Of a stretch of DNA of 64,000 nucleotides, positions 13,302 through 28,300 are shown piece after piece. The notes beneath the pieces were generated by a model. It saw only the letters and a program-made list of their open reading frames with translations. It was not told the DNA's origin and did not search any database. Position numbers and translations under genes: made by a program. Each line of letters starts with the position of its first letter. The stretch's first letter is position 1. The DNA lies in assembly GCA_024449915.1 (NCBI GenBank), contig JAMZAV010000321.1, positions 1 to 64,000 of the forward strand, written 5' to 3'. This DNA is from Sweltsa coloradensis (taxonomy: Eukaryota > Arthropoda > Insecta > Plecoptera > Chloroperlidae).

Positions 13302-16300
13302 ACCCGAGCTAAATTTTTTGGGGGGTCAGTGAAATTGAAGTCTTCGCTTCCGCTCGCTACGCTCGCTCGCTCATCCAATTAACTTAACAATTTTTTTAAA
13401 TTAACATTTAATAACAATGTCAAAAATAACAAACGTTGACATCATAAATATTATCCTTTATCTACTTCCTCCAAACATCTTCTGAAACTTTTCACTTTGG
13501 ATTCCTCAACAGCTGCAGCTGGCAATTTATTCCATTCCACAATTGTTCTGTTGAGAAATGACCACCTTCCATTTATCCTTTTTTTTCCACTGCATTCCAA
13601 CTTACAGTGTTATGGTCTTTCCTCCCTTTGTAAAATCCTTTTCCAATTTTTCCACTAATCTCATTCCATCCCTCCATTCCTTTCGTAGCACGAAACAAGT
13701 TACACAGTCTGTTTCTCCTTCTTTGCATCTTCAGAGAATCCCATCCTAAATCTTCTATCATTTTAGTAACACTGTCATAAGTTCTTATTCTCCTTCCCTT
13801 AGAATCAGTTATCCATCTCCACCTCTTTACTTTTCCAGTTACTCTCCTTGCTGCTAGTTGCTGAACTTTGTTTAATGCTTTTATATGTTTATCCTTATAA
13901 GGTCCATAGGCCTACTTATAGTACTGTATTACACCACATGTAGCACAGTCTCAAATAGGTCAATGACCATCAATTGACCACCAAAGTTTCATTAACTGTC
14001 AAGAAAAATAAATAAATTGAGGCATAAGGTCAAGAAATACCAGAACAAAAATTAAGTTGCCATACACTATAGCCTATAGGCATGAGAAAATCATGTCATT
14101 GCCTCAATATTGCTCCCGGTCGGGGCAACTCGAACCAATCAACAATATTTTAGGGGTGTGCGGGTACCCAAAATTTCGGGTACTTCATACCCGAACTGAA
14201 GCGCGACAATTTGAAACCGACTTCGGTTCGATTTCGGGAAGTTTGAATTGCGCGCGTAAGTCACAACTTCTCGCCAGAAGAAGGCGCTGCCTCAAGATTT
14301 TCGGCCGACCGCCGCTGATACACTTGCTGCTAGTTCCACACTCGTGCGCACTACAGACTGCGCAGTGCGCATAGCTCCCCTATCTGGCCAGCCACCGCCG
14401 CTACACTTGCTGCTAGTTCCACACTTGTGTGCACTACAGACTGCGCACAGCTCTAAGAGGCTTTGATCGTATTATGTTGACATCTCTGCCTGGATCGTGT
14501 CTGTTCGACGCTCTAGGAGTTACGTGTTCACAAACTAATCCGACTTCCGTTCAAGACTTGCGATCGCAACATTTATATTTTATTTTTGGGCCTTGTGTTA
14601 CGATAAAATGAGCGAATATAACTTTATTTTAATTGCTCGCGCTTCTGAGATGGAAGATGATGGCTACACTCGCTGCTAGTTCCACACTCGTTCGCACTAC
14701 AGAGCTCTAGGAGGCTTTGATCGTGTTGTGTCGACATCTCTGCCTAGATCATGTCTGTTCGACGCTCTACGAGTTTAGTGTTTTGCAAATTAATCCAACT
14801 TCGGTTCAAGACTTGCAACCACGGCATTTAATTTAATTTTTCGTCCGTGTTGATTTTTCCGATGAAATGAGTGAGCTTAACTTTATTTTAAGTGATCGTG
14901 CTTCTGAGATGGAAGATGATATTGGGTAGGTTGCTTTTTAGAAATTTATTTTATTTATTTTTTAAACGAACTATCCGGAACCGAAAAACCGGGTACTCTC
15001 TTCTTATCCCAGGGCAAAGCAGGATGTCTTCATGAATTAGATTTGTAGTTATCCCGCGCTTATTCCACCTAATTCTGCCTATACCGGGATAAATGTACAA
15101 GAATCGTGGCCCTGAAAGTTAAGCTAAGGCAATATCTTATCTTTGAACATTGGTTATGTAAATAGAATGCCAATCGTCTGGAGCATATTGGTGCGAGATA
15201 GGATTCTGTAAGCTGTTGGATCCTATCTCACACCAATATATCTTTGAACATTGTTTATTCTCTTTAACTCATTCAGACCATAATTAAATTGGCACAAATT
15301 AAGATATTTTAAGCTAAAAATTAACATTTCGTGATTTCCTGATATTTTTAGTATTTTTTTTATATTTTTCATTGTAATATTTAAGGAATTATGGGAAATT
15401 TTGGATTTCGAATAAAAGCAACGTTTGATGTTCAAATGTAAATTTTAAGTGCATTTCTAAAACGAGATTTTTTTCGGAATTTTTTGCATATTTTGGATTT
15501 TCGTATCTCAAATACTGGCAAAACTATTAATATTTTAAATTTCCGGGAAAAAACCAAAAACACTTTTTTTTGCCCGTTTTTACACATTTCAATTTTCAAT
15601 CTGCTCTAAAAACGGTACTATTCGTCCTATCGCAATGCGGTAAAAAAAATGTGAATTTGAATTCCCCAATTTTTTTAATTTTTTGTTGGCCAAATTGAAA
15701 AAACTTTAAGTCACATATTAAAAAAATCAAAATTGTTATGTCCATTATAATGGACACGTGGTCTGAATGAGTTAAGATTGTGAAGTGTAGGAAAGAAGCA
15801 TTCTGCTACCTTATATAAAGAGTGCATAAAACTTATCTTGATGGTTCATTTACTCATTTGTACTCGAGTCACAACAAGAAAATAACCATAAGCCTATTGA
15901 AAAAACAACACAAAAAACACCTTCCACTCTACACAGCCCACAAACTCTTTCAAGGTAAGCTGTTGGCTCCCAGCCTCTTATCAATCTTTCCTCAAACCAA
16001 CACAAAAACAACAGCTTCAAAGGAAGTGGGTGCTGTAGTAGCTGAGCAATGAATCTAGATGGGAACTGTATTGCGAGCAGCTTGCTATTTCAAATGATAG
16101 ATCTGTTCTTCAAATGTCATTTGCAGAAAAAATATGTTGCCATATTGAGGCCAATTAATCCACAATTTAATTTTGGTAAACCCAGATTTTTACCAGTCAT
16201 GCCAAACAACAGCAGGTTTATTTACTCTGTGTATAGTAAGGCCTACCGTGTTGTGGTTCTGGTGTGTGCTGCGTCTTCATGAGACAGTCCAGGTCCTTGA

Positions 16301-19300
16301 GTGCAGCATAGCGGTCTTCTGCCGGCTGATGAGTGGAGCCTAGTGTGTGTTGTGCAGCCCCCATTGCTTGCTGCTGTTGAAAGACAGCAGAGCCAGACAT
16401 TTTTCGGGACGGACTTGGGAAGGCGGCCACGTTGTACATATTAGACAGAGTTGCCGAAGTTGGCATGCCTGCAAAAATAATTCATGTGAGTTAACACTAG
16501 GTCCGCAAACAAACAGACCTATTGCCAGAGTTTATTTTTTTAAATGTGGTTTCTATTCTAACCCCCCTCAGTTTAAGTGTGTAAAGAAACACCAAAGATC
16601 CAAAATGAACTAAAGCATTTGCAAGAAAATAAATACAGATATTAACTTTATTAAAATTTGTAGGTATTCCAACACTGCATATTGTATAGACCTACACATG
16701 CCTTGCATATTAAGGTTCTAGGTACACATACACCTACCTAGGCTGCGTTCCGTAAGTTGTTCAAAATGCTATTTGCGTGCTTGACCCATTCCGAAAGCTG
16801 TTGAATATGCTATGCTTTACGTTCCGTAACATGGTTTGTGAGCATATTCAGCATACTCAATATGCTCGAGGTTTTAACTTGAGCATTCCCAGCATATGGG
16901 AGAATTGGCGGTATTTTAAAATCAAAAATGGCGGATCACCTAATTAAATTGTTATGTATCGTTCTTTGACGTGACAAAACCCAAAAAAACTTGCGTAATA
17001 GTTGTTTTACCTGAGCCAGCCGCTTGAATAAACAACGGTAAGTCACTTACACTTACTAAATAACTTAAATTCCTTATATGACGGACTTAACCTAAAAATT
17101 GCGTAAAATATATTTGCAGCACCTGTGGCAACGCGCATGCGCGCCTCCCCGAAACAGCCATACTCATGCTCGACGTGTTCCGAAAGTATATCGTGCTTAC
17201 AGATGCTTTAACGTGCTGGAGAATGCCAGCACCAAAGCATATTCAACAGCTTTCGGAATGTACCCCTAGTATTATAAATAAAATGAGAAAAGTAAGTAGG
17301 GTATACTTCTTGACCGCTTGCCTTGTCCAAATTCCCTGGCAGTAAGGCAGAATAAGTAGGTGCATCTTTGTCTCCCTTTTAGGAAGATTCTAAAGAAATT
17401 GCGGGTTATAAGTGCTTCATAATGCCATTGCCTTTGCTAAATAAACAGATTTAAATTAAGATTTAATAAACAGATGTATTTAAAGGAGAATTTATTCTTA
17501 TCACTGATTTTCCACACTTAACAACATGCAGGTGACAATAAATTATTAAAAATAATATCAACATGTACAAGGCAACTAATTAGATATCAAGTAATTTGAA
17601 ACATTAAATTTGAACAATTAACTACAATATTTCATTATTTTTAATTTTTAATTTTTAATACAATCCAGAAATGGCCAAATCTATCCCGACTGGGTCTCCC
17701 ACTTTCCGGATAGGCATCTTAGCAAACTAGACCACCAGGATGGTCTGAATTGTTGCTGCATTACAGATCTGAATGGATGGAACAGTACTGCAACAAAACT
17801 GCTGCCTTTGTACTGACCAAATAAACATTATTTATAATGTAATAAGGCCTACCTAACTCTGGTATAAGCGAGAGGGGGTTTATTTTTCAATTTCTTTGAT
17901 TGGGAAACACTCTTGTACTTGTTCATTTTTAATAAAATGCAGAAATTACGAAATCTATCATGACTGGCGTTTAAACCTGGGTCTTTACAATGAAAATGTG
18001 AAATAAAACCTTTGCTTATTGGTGTGTAAGGTGTATAAAATTAATAATGTTTATTTGATCAGTTTGAAGGCAGCAGACTCGTTGCAGTACGTACTGTAAA
18101 CTGTTAATTCCATTCAGATGTACAATGCAGCAACAATTCAGAAATTATAAAGTTACCGTCTCGGATGTCTAGTTGGCTAAGGCGCCTACCCGGAAAGTGG
18201 GAGACCCGGGTTCAAACTCCGGTCAGGATAGATTTTGAAATTTCTGGATTGTATAAAAACTGAACAAATACACCTAGGGGCATTTTTCCGGTTCAATGAA
18301 ATTGATAAAAACTTCATTATATTGTACTTAATTATACAATTAATAAAAAATTACCATGACTGTAATCTTCACTACAATAGCTTGAATAGCATATTATGTT
18401 GGTACCATATAAGTACTTTGCAGTTATTAAGTGTAGTCTAAATAGGCCCTAGTACACCTCATGGAATGAAGATCAGCTACTACTTTGCATGCATGATTAC
18501 TATTTTGTCACCAAACAGTTGTTTTAGCTGTCTTGAATGGTGTCATCACCTTGAATGCAAGTGGGCCAACTAACATGTTATTCAAATAAGGAACTACATA
18601 CTAGTATCAGCCAGTAGTCTTGTGTTTGACATGAAATGCTTCACTGCCCAACCAGAGATAAGAAATGTCAGACTGAAAAACCTTCACAATAATAATGATA
18701 AGCTAGGGTACCTCGAGTTTCTAGGTAGGCACATAAACAATTCAAGCAATGCAATTAAAATGTGTAAATAAGTGATTGATTAAGAATTCAGATCATGTAG
18801 TTTAAAAGGAAAACACTACTATTTCGAATAATAAATATTAAATAACCTACAAACTTAAAACAAATATCACTTGATAACACAACACAATGTGCTAGAAACA
18901 ATCACAGTAAACTAAGTACCGAGCCTACTTTGATGGAAATATAACCACTCTGCAACTTGAAACACAATATAGGCTAGAACTAAAAAAACATAAATAGGGC
19001 CTAGATAAGTTGGCCAAAGGGTAAAAGTAAAGCAATATTAAACTAAAACAATATCTCAATAAGATCTAGGCGCACACGTTAAATTATAGATGACATTGGG
19101 TAAACGGATCTTGTTTTAAGTTGGTTCCCTACTCACCACTTGATTTAACTTACTTCTTGTCGACATTTATCTGAAGCCTCTTATTGACACACAATATTGA
19201 CAATATTGACCTGCACTAGGGATGGGGCATTTAAAGTTTTAAACGTGTTTTAAGAGTCAGGAAATGTTGAAATTTTTTCAGATAAAATAAACATTTTTGG

Positions 19301-22300
19301 TAAAAGTCAGGAGACATCAAATTTAGTTTAATGTTGTAAATTGTGGCACAGTAGGTAGCCCAATAATAATACGGTTGTACTATGAGGACGCAATGAAATC
19401 AAAGACTATTAAATGGAACCAATAACGTTTAAACACAAATGTAGCCGGGCAAATACATAATAGGTTTAGGTACTGGGTAATTAAAACACAAATGACTGAA
19501 TGCCCATCCCTATCTGTCACAGCATAGCCTTCCATCAGGATTAGCATATTATAATATTCTAGCATCAAGACTATTGTGCAAATCAGAAAGTATGATCTTT
19601 TACTTAAGACATACTACTGTAATTATTTATTAAACAAAATTATGTTTAATGGCACACTTAAGGTCAATTAAATAGAATATTGGTTCAGTATAATTAAAAT
19701 CAGCTTTTTGATTGAAGTAAAGAACATGTATGTGACATGTCAATAAAATTGGTCTATGAAATAGTGATCCAAAATACTAAGAACGTAGGTATCTGCATTT
19801 TATATACACTATAGTATTACATATTTCTATTTCAGTATTTTGATTTTTGAAGTTATATCAATCAATTCTTTGAATATTGATAATAATATGTAGCCTAAAG
19901 GTAATATTTAAAAATTAAATAGTACCTTTGTTAAGATTACTTAACTAGAATTAAATCAATAAATTATTGCAATCACCCAAAACGTAAATTTTTCTAAATT
20001 AATGCCTAAAATAAAATCATAAAATGCCATCTTGGCGATTCCTTGTGGTCTACCCACTCAGTCACGTAACTAAGTAACATAAGAACATACTCAATTGTAA
20101 TTTAGGGTACATAAAAAGATTTGATTGACTCTGTGCAACTGTCAATACGTATTACCTTACTGTTTGAGTTGAGTTATTGAATATTGAGTTAAGATGGCCA
20201 TAAAAGCAGCAAGTAACGAGAAAACAGACAATACACTCTCATATAATCTTTCACTCATTATCGATTATCCCCGGCAATCAACGATCCGACGAGCATCTTT
20301 AAGCCATTTGCTAGTGAGGTGCAGGATATTGGTAAACTAAATCCTACAGGTTCCAAATCCTAAACATACCCAATGTCATCCGATAAAATTAGATAGTAGG
20401 TACTACACTACGTACTATGATGAACGTATTAGAAAACAACACAAACACTAGTATTACAAAAACATGCCATGGTGAGATGCATCAACAAGTTAATATTATG
20501 TCAGGCTGTGCTGGGAAAACCATTTCAAGCAACTCACTCCATCGGTTGTTACATCTGGGGAGACTAGCATCATTATTCATCACTGAGCCAAACATGTGAC
20601 TAGCTGCAAGGAACAAATATTAAGTGATAAGATGAGCAAATGAAGAGAAGGAATAATTTATGTTTTAGGTACATTTGTAACCGACAGTAAAATCCCTACA
20701 CATTTCCCCCAAGAACTCCAAAATTATGAAAAATAAATAAAAAAATCCCCTCAAGTGGTTGCTGACTGTGTCATGGCCTACCTAATAGTAAGTAGTAGTC
20801 GGTGTTTTAAATTGGGGAATGCTGATAAGATATGCTACGATCCACCCTTTGACCACATGCCAGCATCACCAAGGTTGCTTTGCAATAACTAGGCCACACA
20901 GATTAAGACAGACATTATTAATTCACTAGTAGGCCTACACTACATACGTATTTGATTTTTTAGAAGAAAGGCAATGCAATTTCCGTGCTCATCTAAGTTG
21001 TTTGTCATTTTAACTCAGTTGTTTTCCAAAAAAACAGGCATATCAACTGTGTAAAATGAAATTTGTGTCCATGAACAGTACGATGTAAACTGTTACACAC
21101 ACATAACAAAAACTTGTAGAAATACAGCCAAACCTTACACACTCAAAAGGAATGAGATCTAAAAAAAGGGCCAAGCTCATATACCCTTCCACATAAACGT
21201 ACAGTGTCCCATAACAGCTTCCTCGAAAAGCTTTTCAAAATAGAATTTGCGATTATTAATTTAACGTAATAGTTTATCAAAGTTCTTTTTTTGTAATTAA
21301 TTTAAACGTAAACATGCAAATTCTATTTTGCCAAGCTTTTCAAGGATGCTGTTATGGGACACTGTACGTTTATGTGGAAGGGTATATGAGCTTGGCCCTT
21401 TTTTTAGATCTATTCCTTTTGAGTGTGTAGGTTTGGCTGTATTTCTACAAGTTTTTGTTATGTGTGTGATCTCATTACTTTTTCAAGTTCCATTACAAAA
21501 TTATTTGCTAAAATATAATATTTTTATCAAAGTTGATTTAAATTCTATGGTATTAGCAGTAACAATATAGGATGTAAAATATCTAGACCGGGATTCATGT
21601 ACATCCTGGGTATAGGTGGTATAACCATGGTATAACGACGGTATAAGGACTGGACCCCAATTCTTGAGTTCGTGGGAGATGAGTTGAAAACGCAATTTGA
21701 AAACGAAGTCGTTTTCGTTTTCGAAGGAATTGGTATTCTTGAACGGTATCGTGGAAAACGTCATGGGTTGTGAGTTGAAAGCATTGATTGAGCGAGCGAA
21801 GCGAGCGTCTCCACTTGACTCTTATGGCTCGAATGTCTGTTTTTTTTTTCTGTTACTGCTTCGATACAGGTCGCACCGTTTCTCTGATCGACCTGAAATT
21901 TTGCACACATGTACATACCACCTAGGCGGGTTGCTGTATAGTTTTGTGGCAAAATCGTTCAAAAAGTTAAAAAGTTACATTAAAGTTAATTGAAAGTTTT
22001 TTTTTCAAACTTAACGGAGACAAAATCTGAGGTGGCCAAATCATTTAGAATGTCCGTCCGATCACGAATATGTTATTTTTATTTTGATCCGATAAGTAGT
22101 GTAGTCGGAAATTACATTATAACAAAGTCCCGTTACCATGGCAACGGCGCACGTGGTTTCAGGTCACTATGCACTGCCACCTAGAAGTAATCAAAACACT
22201 ATCGAGGAAGCAGTGTATTATTTGTAACCAAAGAGTTTAACAAGGAAATGATGTCAAGGTCTTCTAGATGGCGGTGGATTTTATCCATTTTCTCCTATTT

Positions 22301-25300
22301 TTCAAATTTTCAGCTAAATCGGTCAAGACCTTAAAGACTTATTGGTATGTAACATTATGGGAATGTCTTACTCGGGTCGTGTTGCACGTACCGGTGCTCG
22401 CTCAACAACGCGTCCAACTGAGCGTTTTCCTAGTATTAAACCCTATGGTTGAAAGAGTATCACGAAATCCAAACACTTTAAAAAGATTTGCGTATAGCAA
22501 AGAGCTCGAAAAAGTTCTATATTTATTCTAGATGGCAGTGCCTTCATAAACGCGGGCCAATCGAAAGACAAGTTGTATGAAATGATTTGATTGTTGCAAT
22601 TATGTAAACAAACAGTTGAGCAAGTTCATATCAAAACAATGTTGTGCTGGCATAGGGTTGGCTAGGCTTGTCAAACATGTAATGTAAGTATGAATTTTAC
22701 TAGTCCTATAGCCAAATGGAACTTTAGACCTACACTGTTGTATTATAAATAATTTTCTACATCTGGGCCTAGGCCAGGGACGGTTTCTGATTTGTTTTAT
22801 GAGAGTATAATGACACCTTTTCTCGTTCCACACAAAGAAGAAAATTTTTAAATGTCCGCCATTTGTTTACGTATCGCACTTTCCCGCCTAACTCTGCTTA
22901 TACCGTCAACAAGTGTCAAGTAACTATGGTTACTTGTTGATTATATGCCAAGTGTTTAAGGCTTATTTTAAAACCTTTATTTGGAAGCCTTCCAACAAAC
23001 TTTTTCAACTTTTTTTTTCAAAAGAGACTATCATTCTATAACCTTAATGTCCATGTAAAATATGAACATTGTAGCCCCACCCGTCTGGTCAGAATCGCGG
23101 GCCGACGTATTAGATGTTAGCAGTAGCTAGCAGTAGCTAACATCCTTAAAGTGATTTTGAGCATGTTTGAAGACATTTTTTCACCAAGAAGGAATGGTCG
23201 TACCCCAATAAAATTTGGCATGTGTTGTCAGGTACCTAAATCCCCTCGATTGTGATAGTTTTCAAGTTCACATCACGTTACATGACGGCTGGGTAACACC
23301 TCGAAATCACCCCAACTCTGCTTGGTGTATAAGGTGCTTGAGTGTGTAGCGCACCGCAGCTTGGCTGCGGCGCCCTAACGGGCACCTAGATATCAACTGA
23401 AATAAGTTTTATAGAATAAAATATCAAATTAAATTTTGTATGCAAGTTAAGTTTAGTAATAAATATTAAATACAAAATAATGTAAGAGGCCTATAGAAAA
23501 TGTGCATAAACTACATTGAACATGGTTTTATGGCGACAATACATTTACAATAATTGGAAAAAATAGTGCACAATGTCAAAATTATCTATACTAGGGAAAC
23601 GCCAAAATCGTTGATAGACGAGTGAGTGAGCCATGTGTTGAGTACCCGGGAACATCCTCTTTCCTCCCCTATACCCAAGGCTGGATCTAGCCCAGTATGG
23701 GGAATGATACCGGGTATTCAACACATGGCTCACTCACTCGTCTATCAACGACTTTGGCGTTTCCCTAGTCTAGTTGGCTAAGGCGCCCTTATACCCGGAA
23801 TGTGGGAGACCTGGATTCAATCCCCTGCTCGGAATTTTTTTTGTAGTTTATGGATTGTATTTAAAAAAATATTAAACATGTTTTGAAATGCATATAACGC
23901 AGTTTAGTCTACATCAATCGTGACAATAGTATGGAAAACATAGCCAGTACAAAATACGAGTAAAGATTGCAAGGTTTACTCAATGTCCCAGCGGAATTTA
24001 GGGGAACACAGCCTGTGTAATTTTTTCGGTAAAAATGACTTCTTCAAGAACAAAAGCATTGTTGTTAAAATGAAACCTACACATTTCAAGCATATTTTTC
24101 AATTTATTATTTCTTGTAGGTTTAAATTGCAACGGATTTTTCTCATTTTGTTAGCAGTTCTCAGTTAACTGGTCACGGATGTCTGTTTAAAATTTCGGCT
24201 CAATCTGTTTGGTCGTTCGGCCGTTTGGGACCGGACAGACAAACGTTTTACAAACATTTTACATTTAACATACAGACACATTAGTCACGACGAAGACCCG
24301 ATCGAGTAGCGTTATAGACTTTGTTTCGCTGCGCTCACTCGTCTAATTATTTTGTTTGCATAGGTGTATGTTCATTGTCTATGGTTGAGGTCAGCATGGC
24401 ACGTTTCCGGGCCATTTGTCCTTTCATTGAAAGTTTTAGTAACTTTGGTCTACAATACCTCGGCTATGAGTTTGATGAGGTGAAGTCTGAATTGTGTAAA
24501 AAAAATAAAGCATATTTATTAGGGATGACATCGGGTACCCGGTTCTAGAAATTACCCGGGTCCGATTTTAAGATCCGGGTATATTTCGCGGCCGTTTTTA
24601 GGCTAATTCACAAGTTTAAATTACGCGCTACGAGGTTGCCGTCTTTCCCGCGGAGCGTGCCCACTGCCTAAAGAGTAGCTGGAGTCGACGACAGAGCGCG
24701 TTGTAAGCTATCACGTGCTTCCGTCCGTCTCAGCGAGCCGTGCCCATGCCACGAGTGAGTGCAAGAGAGAAAGATGCGGCGAATATCTTGGGCAGTGCCG
24801 TCTGCACAGTGCGAGATGCGCGTACGATCCAACCAACTCACACTCACAGCTGACTGACAAAGATGGTTGGTGTAGAAGAAGAATTCACGATGCGATCATC
24901 TTTCAACCGATTCACGAAATTCGTAATCACGACGCATAGGATTGTTATTCCTGGGCTTATCTCCTTTCTTTCCCAGGCTTATCTTGCGTCGAGAGCTTCA
25001 GTGCGGGCGATAGGCCTAGTAGTGAGAGATTTTCCCACATGCAATGCGTGTTTGTTTTCCCTGCTTTCTGCGCGTAGGCCTAGCTAGGCATACAGACGAC
25101 GAGTTACACTGCCTGTACAGTGTAATTGGTAAACTAATCTTTGGTGTAATGAAGAATGAAGATCATTGCCTGGTTATCAACGCGGTTCTTTATCTGTGTA
25201 CGATTATTGCAAAAGTTTCCAGAGACGGAAACGTAGTCAGTCGGTATGACCTTCAAACCAACTAGTAGGCCTTGAAAACACGTTTCCACACATCGTGACG

Positions 25301-28300
25301 TAACAAGACCCGGGTTCCCGGGTAATTCGAGTGCTGGAACCGGTTCCGAATTTTACTACCCGATGTCATCCCTATATACTATTTATACTTAATAATGAAT
25401 AAAATAAGAAGTTTTTAAATTTGTTGGTCATTTTGGATGCACCACAGCACATTTGGTGCACATAAGTGTAGTTATTTGCATGGATACAATGGTGGAAGAT
25501 AAGAAATTGAATCTTTTACAATAATGATTAACACAGAAATTAGTTTGACGAAATAGATTTTATAGCAAAGCAAAAAAAATGGCTCATATAACTAGTCATA
25601 AGGAGCTGTATAGTACCTTAATCAATAATTAAACTTAAGTATTAACTATATATAAAGTCATGTATATGTAACTAGTAGGGTTGATTAGCATAAATAATAA
25701 AAATTATTAATGTTGTAATAAATGTAGGCTATATCAACCTATGATGTAGGCCTACAACCAATACAAGGCATCAGCAAATTTGATGATTAAGCAAGTAGTA
25801 GACCATCGAACTTGAAAAATCTTCAATTCCTCATAATCAATGACAATGTGTTAATTAGTAGTTAGTACAAAAGTAACAAAGGCCTACTATTTAGTAACAA
25901 CTAACATCCACATAAGTCCAACAGTGGTATCAATCTGTCAAACTCAATAAATCAAGCCAAAATTAAATAATATATTCTTTTTGACACTTGAGTTGAAGGA
26001 TACTTACTAAAAGAGTTAAAAATTGGATTGTTGTCAAAATTAGCAAACGATGTTTCAGATGCTGTCGTTGGTGTGAATTGAGGTGAGCTGAATGGATCCG
26101 CAGAACTGAAGTCAGTGAAGAATTCTCCCGGTGATTTATCTGGAGTAAACATATTATTGGCAGGAGTCATGGAAGGCTGTAACGGAAGAAGTAATTGCAA
26201 ACATTTTAGACGTGTCCGTTATGTGGCAGTCTACACAGTATATTAATTAAATAACATACACTAGTCATTACTTAAGCAAAAAGGCAAACACGCAGTCTCC
26301 CACTTGGTAGCAGGTGGTAGTCAATCTTGAAATTAGCATCAAGTAGAGTAGGCCCAGGCTATATTATTATTTATTATTGATTGAGACACGAGTAAAAACA
26401 CAATCTGCCAAGTGCCAACTCTTCTCCAATCCAAACTAGTAGCCAGTAGGCCGTTTCCACAAGCTTCTTTAATAATTCTAACACATAGGCCTACCGGTAG
26501 TAAATGAATACTTACTTGCACATTAAGAACAAGAGGTTTTGACTGTGAACCAAGCAAACTGGACAAAGGTTTTATATCTGTTTTGCCTATTGAAGTAGTC
26601 GGAGTAGATGTGCGTGATTCTGACCGCGGGGTCGCAGGAGAGAAGTTGCCGGATCCATTGTTGGTAACTGTTGTAGATGTTGTTGACGGGTCAAGATAGT
26701 ACCTGAAATGTAGGTTACCGTACCACATTAGTATAGTGACATAAGAACATAGTGGCAGTCTACACAGTAGTCCAAAGGCCTCGTGTAACTCGAGCAAAAA
26801 ATACACGCAACCATGTACTAAACAAAATGTCAATTTATGAAAGTAGATTAATTCAGTAATAAAAAGAGTTCACTTTAAAGGCAGTAGATTTATTAGAATG
26901 CTTTTCCATCCACTCATATTTCTTTAATGCACCAACAATTCCGAAGTTATAAAGATACCGACTCGGTGGTCAAATCGGCTAAGGCGCCCATCTGGAATGT
27001 GGGAATCCCAGGTTCAAATCCCGGTCAGGTTAGATTTGATAATTTCTGGATGGTATTATCAATTCCACCTAAGGGAGTATTTCCTGACTAACCAAATCAA
27101 GAAATAAAATAGCTAGTACAGTTGGGTTATTCTACAAAATCAAGAGGCAAGAATTTTTCCTACCTAGATGACATCCCAGCTCTATAATATTTTTCAATGA
27201 GAACAAACAACAAGCAATGTCGACTAGTTGATTAAAAAAGACCCATTGAAAGGGAATTTTAGGCCACACTCAATGTGCTCCATACAGTACAATAACATTT
27301 TCAGGTTTACTGAAAAGCTGTACATTAGGCATAGGTTAAATTAAATGTGAAATGACCTTTAAATTTATCATTTTATGCACAGTGACAAAGTTAATGACAG
27401 GTGAAGCTATAGTAGGTTTTAGACAAAACACAATATGCACAATAAGTCCCACAGCAATAGGACATACCGTAAGCAATTATATTTTACATCAATAGCATAG
27501 GTATGTTATTGTTCTCATGCAGATTAATAAATTATATGAAAACTCCACCAGTTGGCAGTAAAGTAAAAGTGTGCAAGTACGATTACGTTGATTAGGTCTA
27601 ATTGGTCATAAACAAAAAGTATAAAAATGCAAATAAGCTTGAATGACAATTTGAAAGGAGTAGACTAAACCTCAAACTAAATCAGCAAAATCTATTTTTA
27701 TTCATGAATGAACATACAATAAAATAGCCCAGTATTGATTTTTTTTTAATACAAAGTTTACATATTTAACCAAAATGAATCTGAATGACTGAATTGAATT
27801 GTTATTATGGAAATGGATGGAATTGTTATTTGAGTATTGAGCATGCATATATTATACATAAACTTTGTTTTTTATTTATCAATACTATTATGAATTGTGA
27901 TAGTAGGCCTATGCATCTATTTTATTTTTATGAAAGGTAGGTCTATGCCCTAATTATGAATGTAACATGTGACATGTCACAAATTAGCAATTAGCTAAGC
28001 AAATAAAAGTACTACTAGTACCTACTACTACGCAAGACAAACTACAGTGGCCCCTAAGCTAAATTTATCTATTTATTCTTGCACAATATTACAATTTGTG
28101 ATTGTGTGCCAAGCTCCAGGATCATGGTGTCAAAAAACTAAAAAGTGTAGGTCTAGTGAGCGAGTCTCAAAACACTACATGTAATCCAAAAATGTCCAGT
28201 AGTTTGTTGTGCACAGCTACACATAAAAAATGTTGATACTTATAGCAATGTAATGTTTGCTTTCGTGATATAGCCTAATACAACAACAACATAATACGTA

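Larger units (their letters stand above)
23591..24346 (-). mobile_element. Helentron-like family 3 copy
   Basis: On the minus strand the 5' end at 24346 is TTAGACGAGTGAGCGCAGCG. The 3' end carries CTCACTCGTCTATCAACG, a short hairpin and CCCTAG at 23591, followed by T. A second, inverted copy of the 3' end sits inside at 23710-23768. Confidence 0.7.

Noticed and set aside
24520..25374. hAT assignment by target duplication
   Set aside because: No exact 8-bp repeat touches the ends, so it is listed only as a TIR element.
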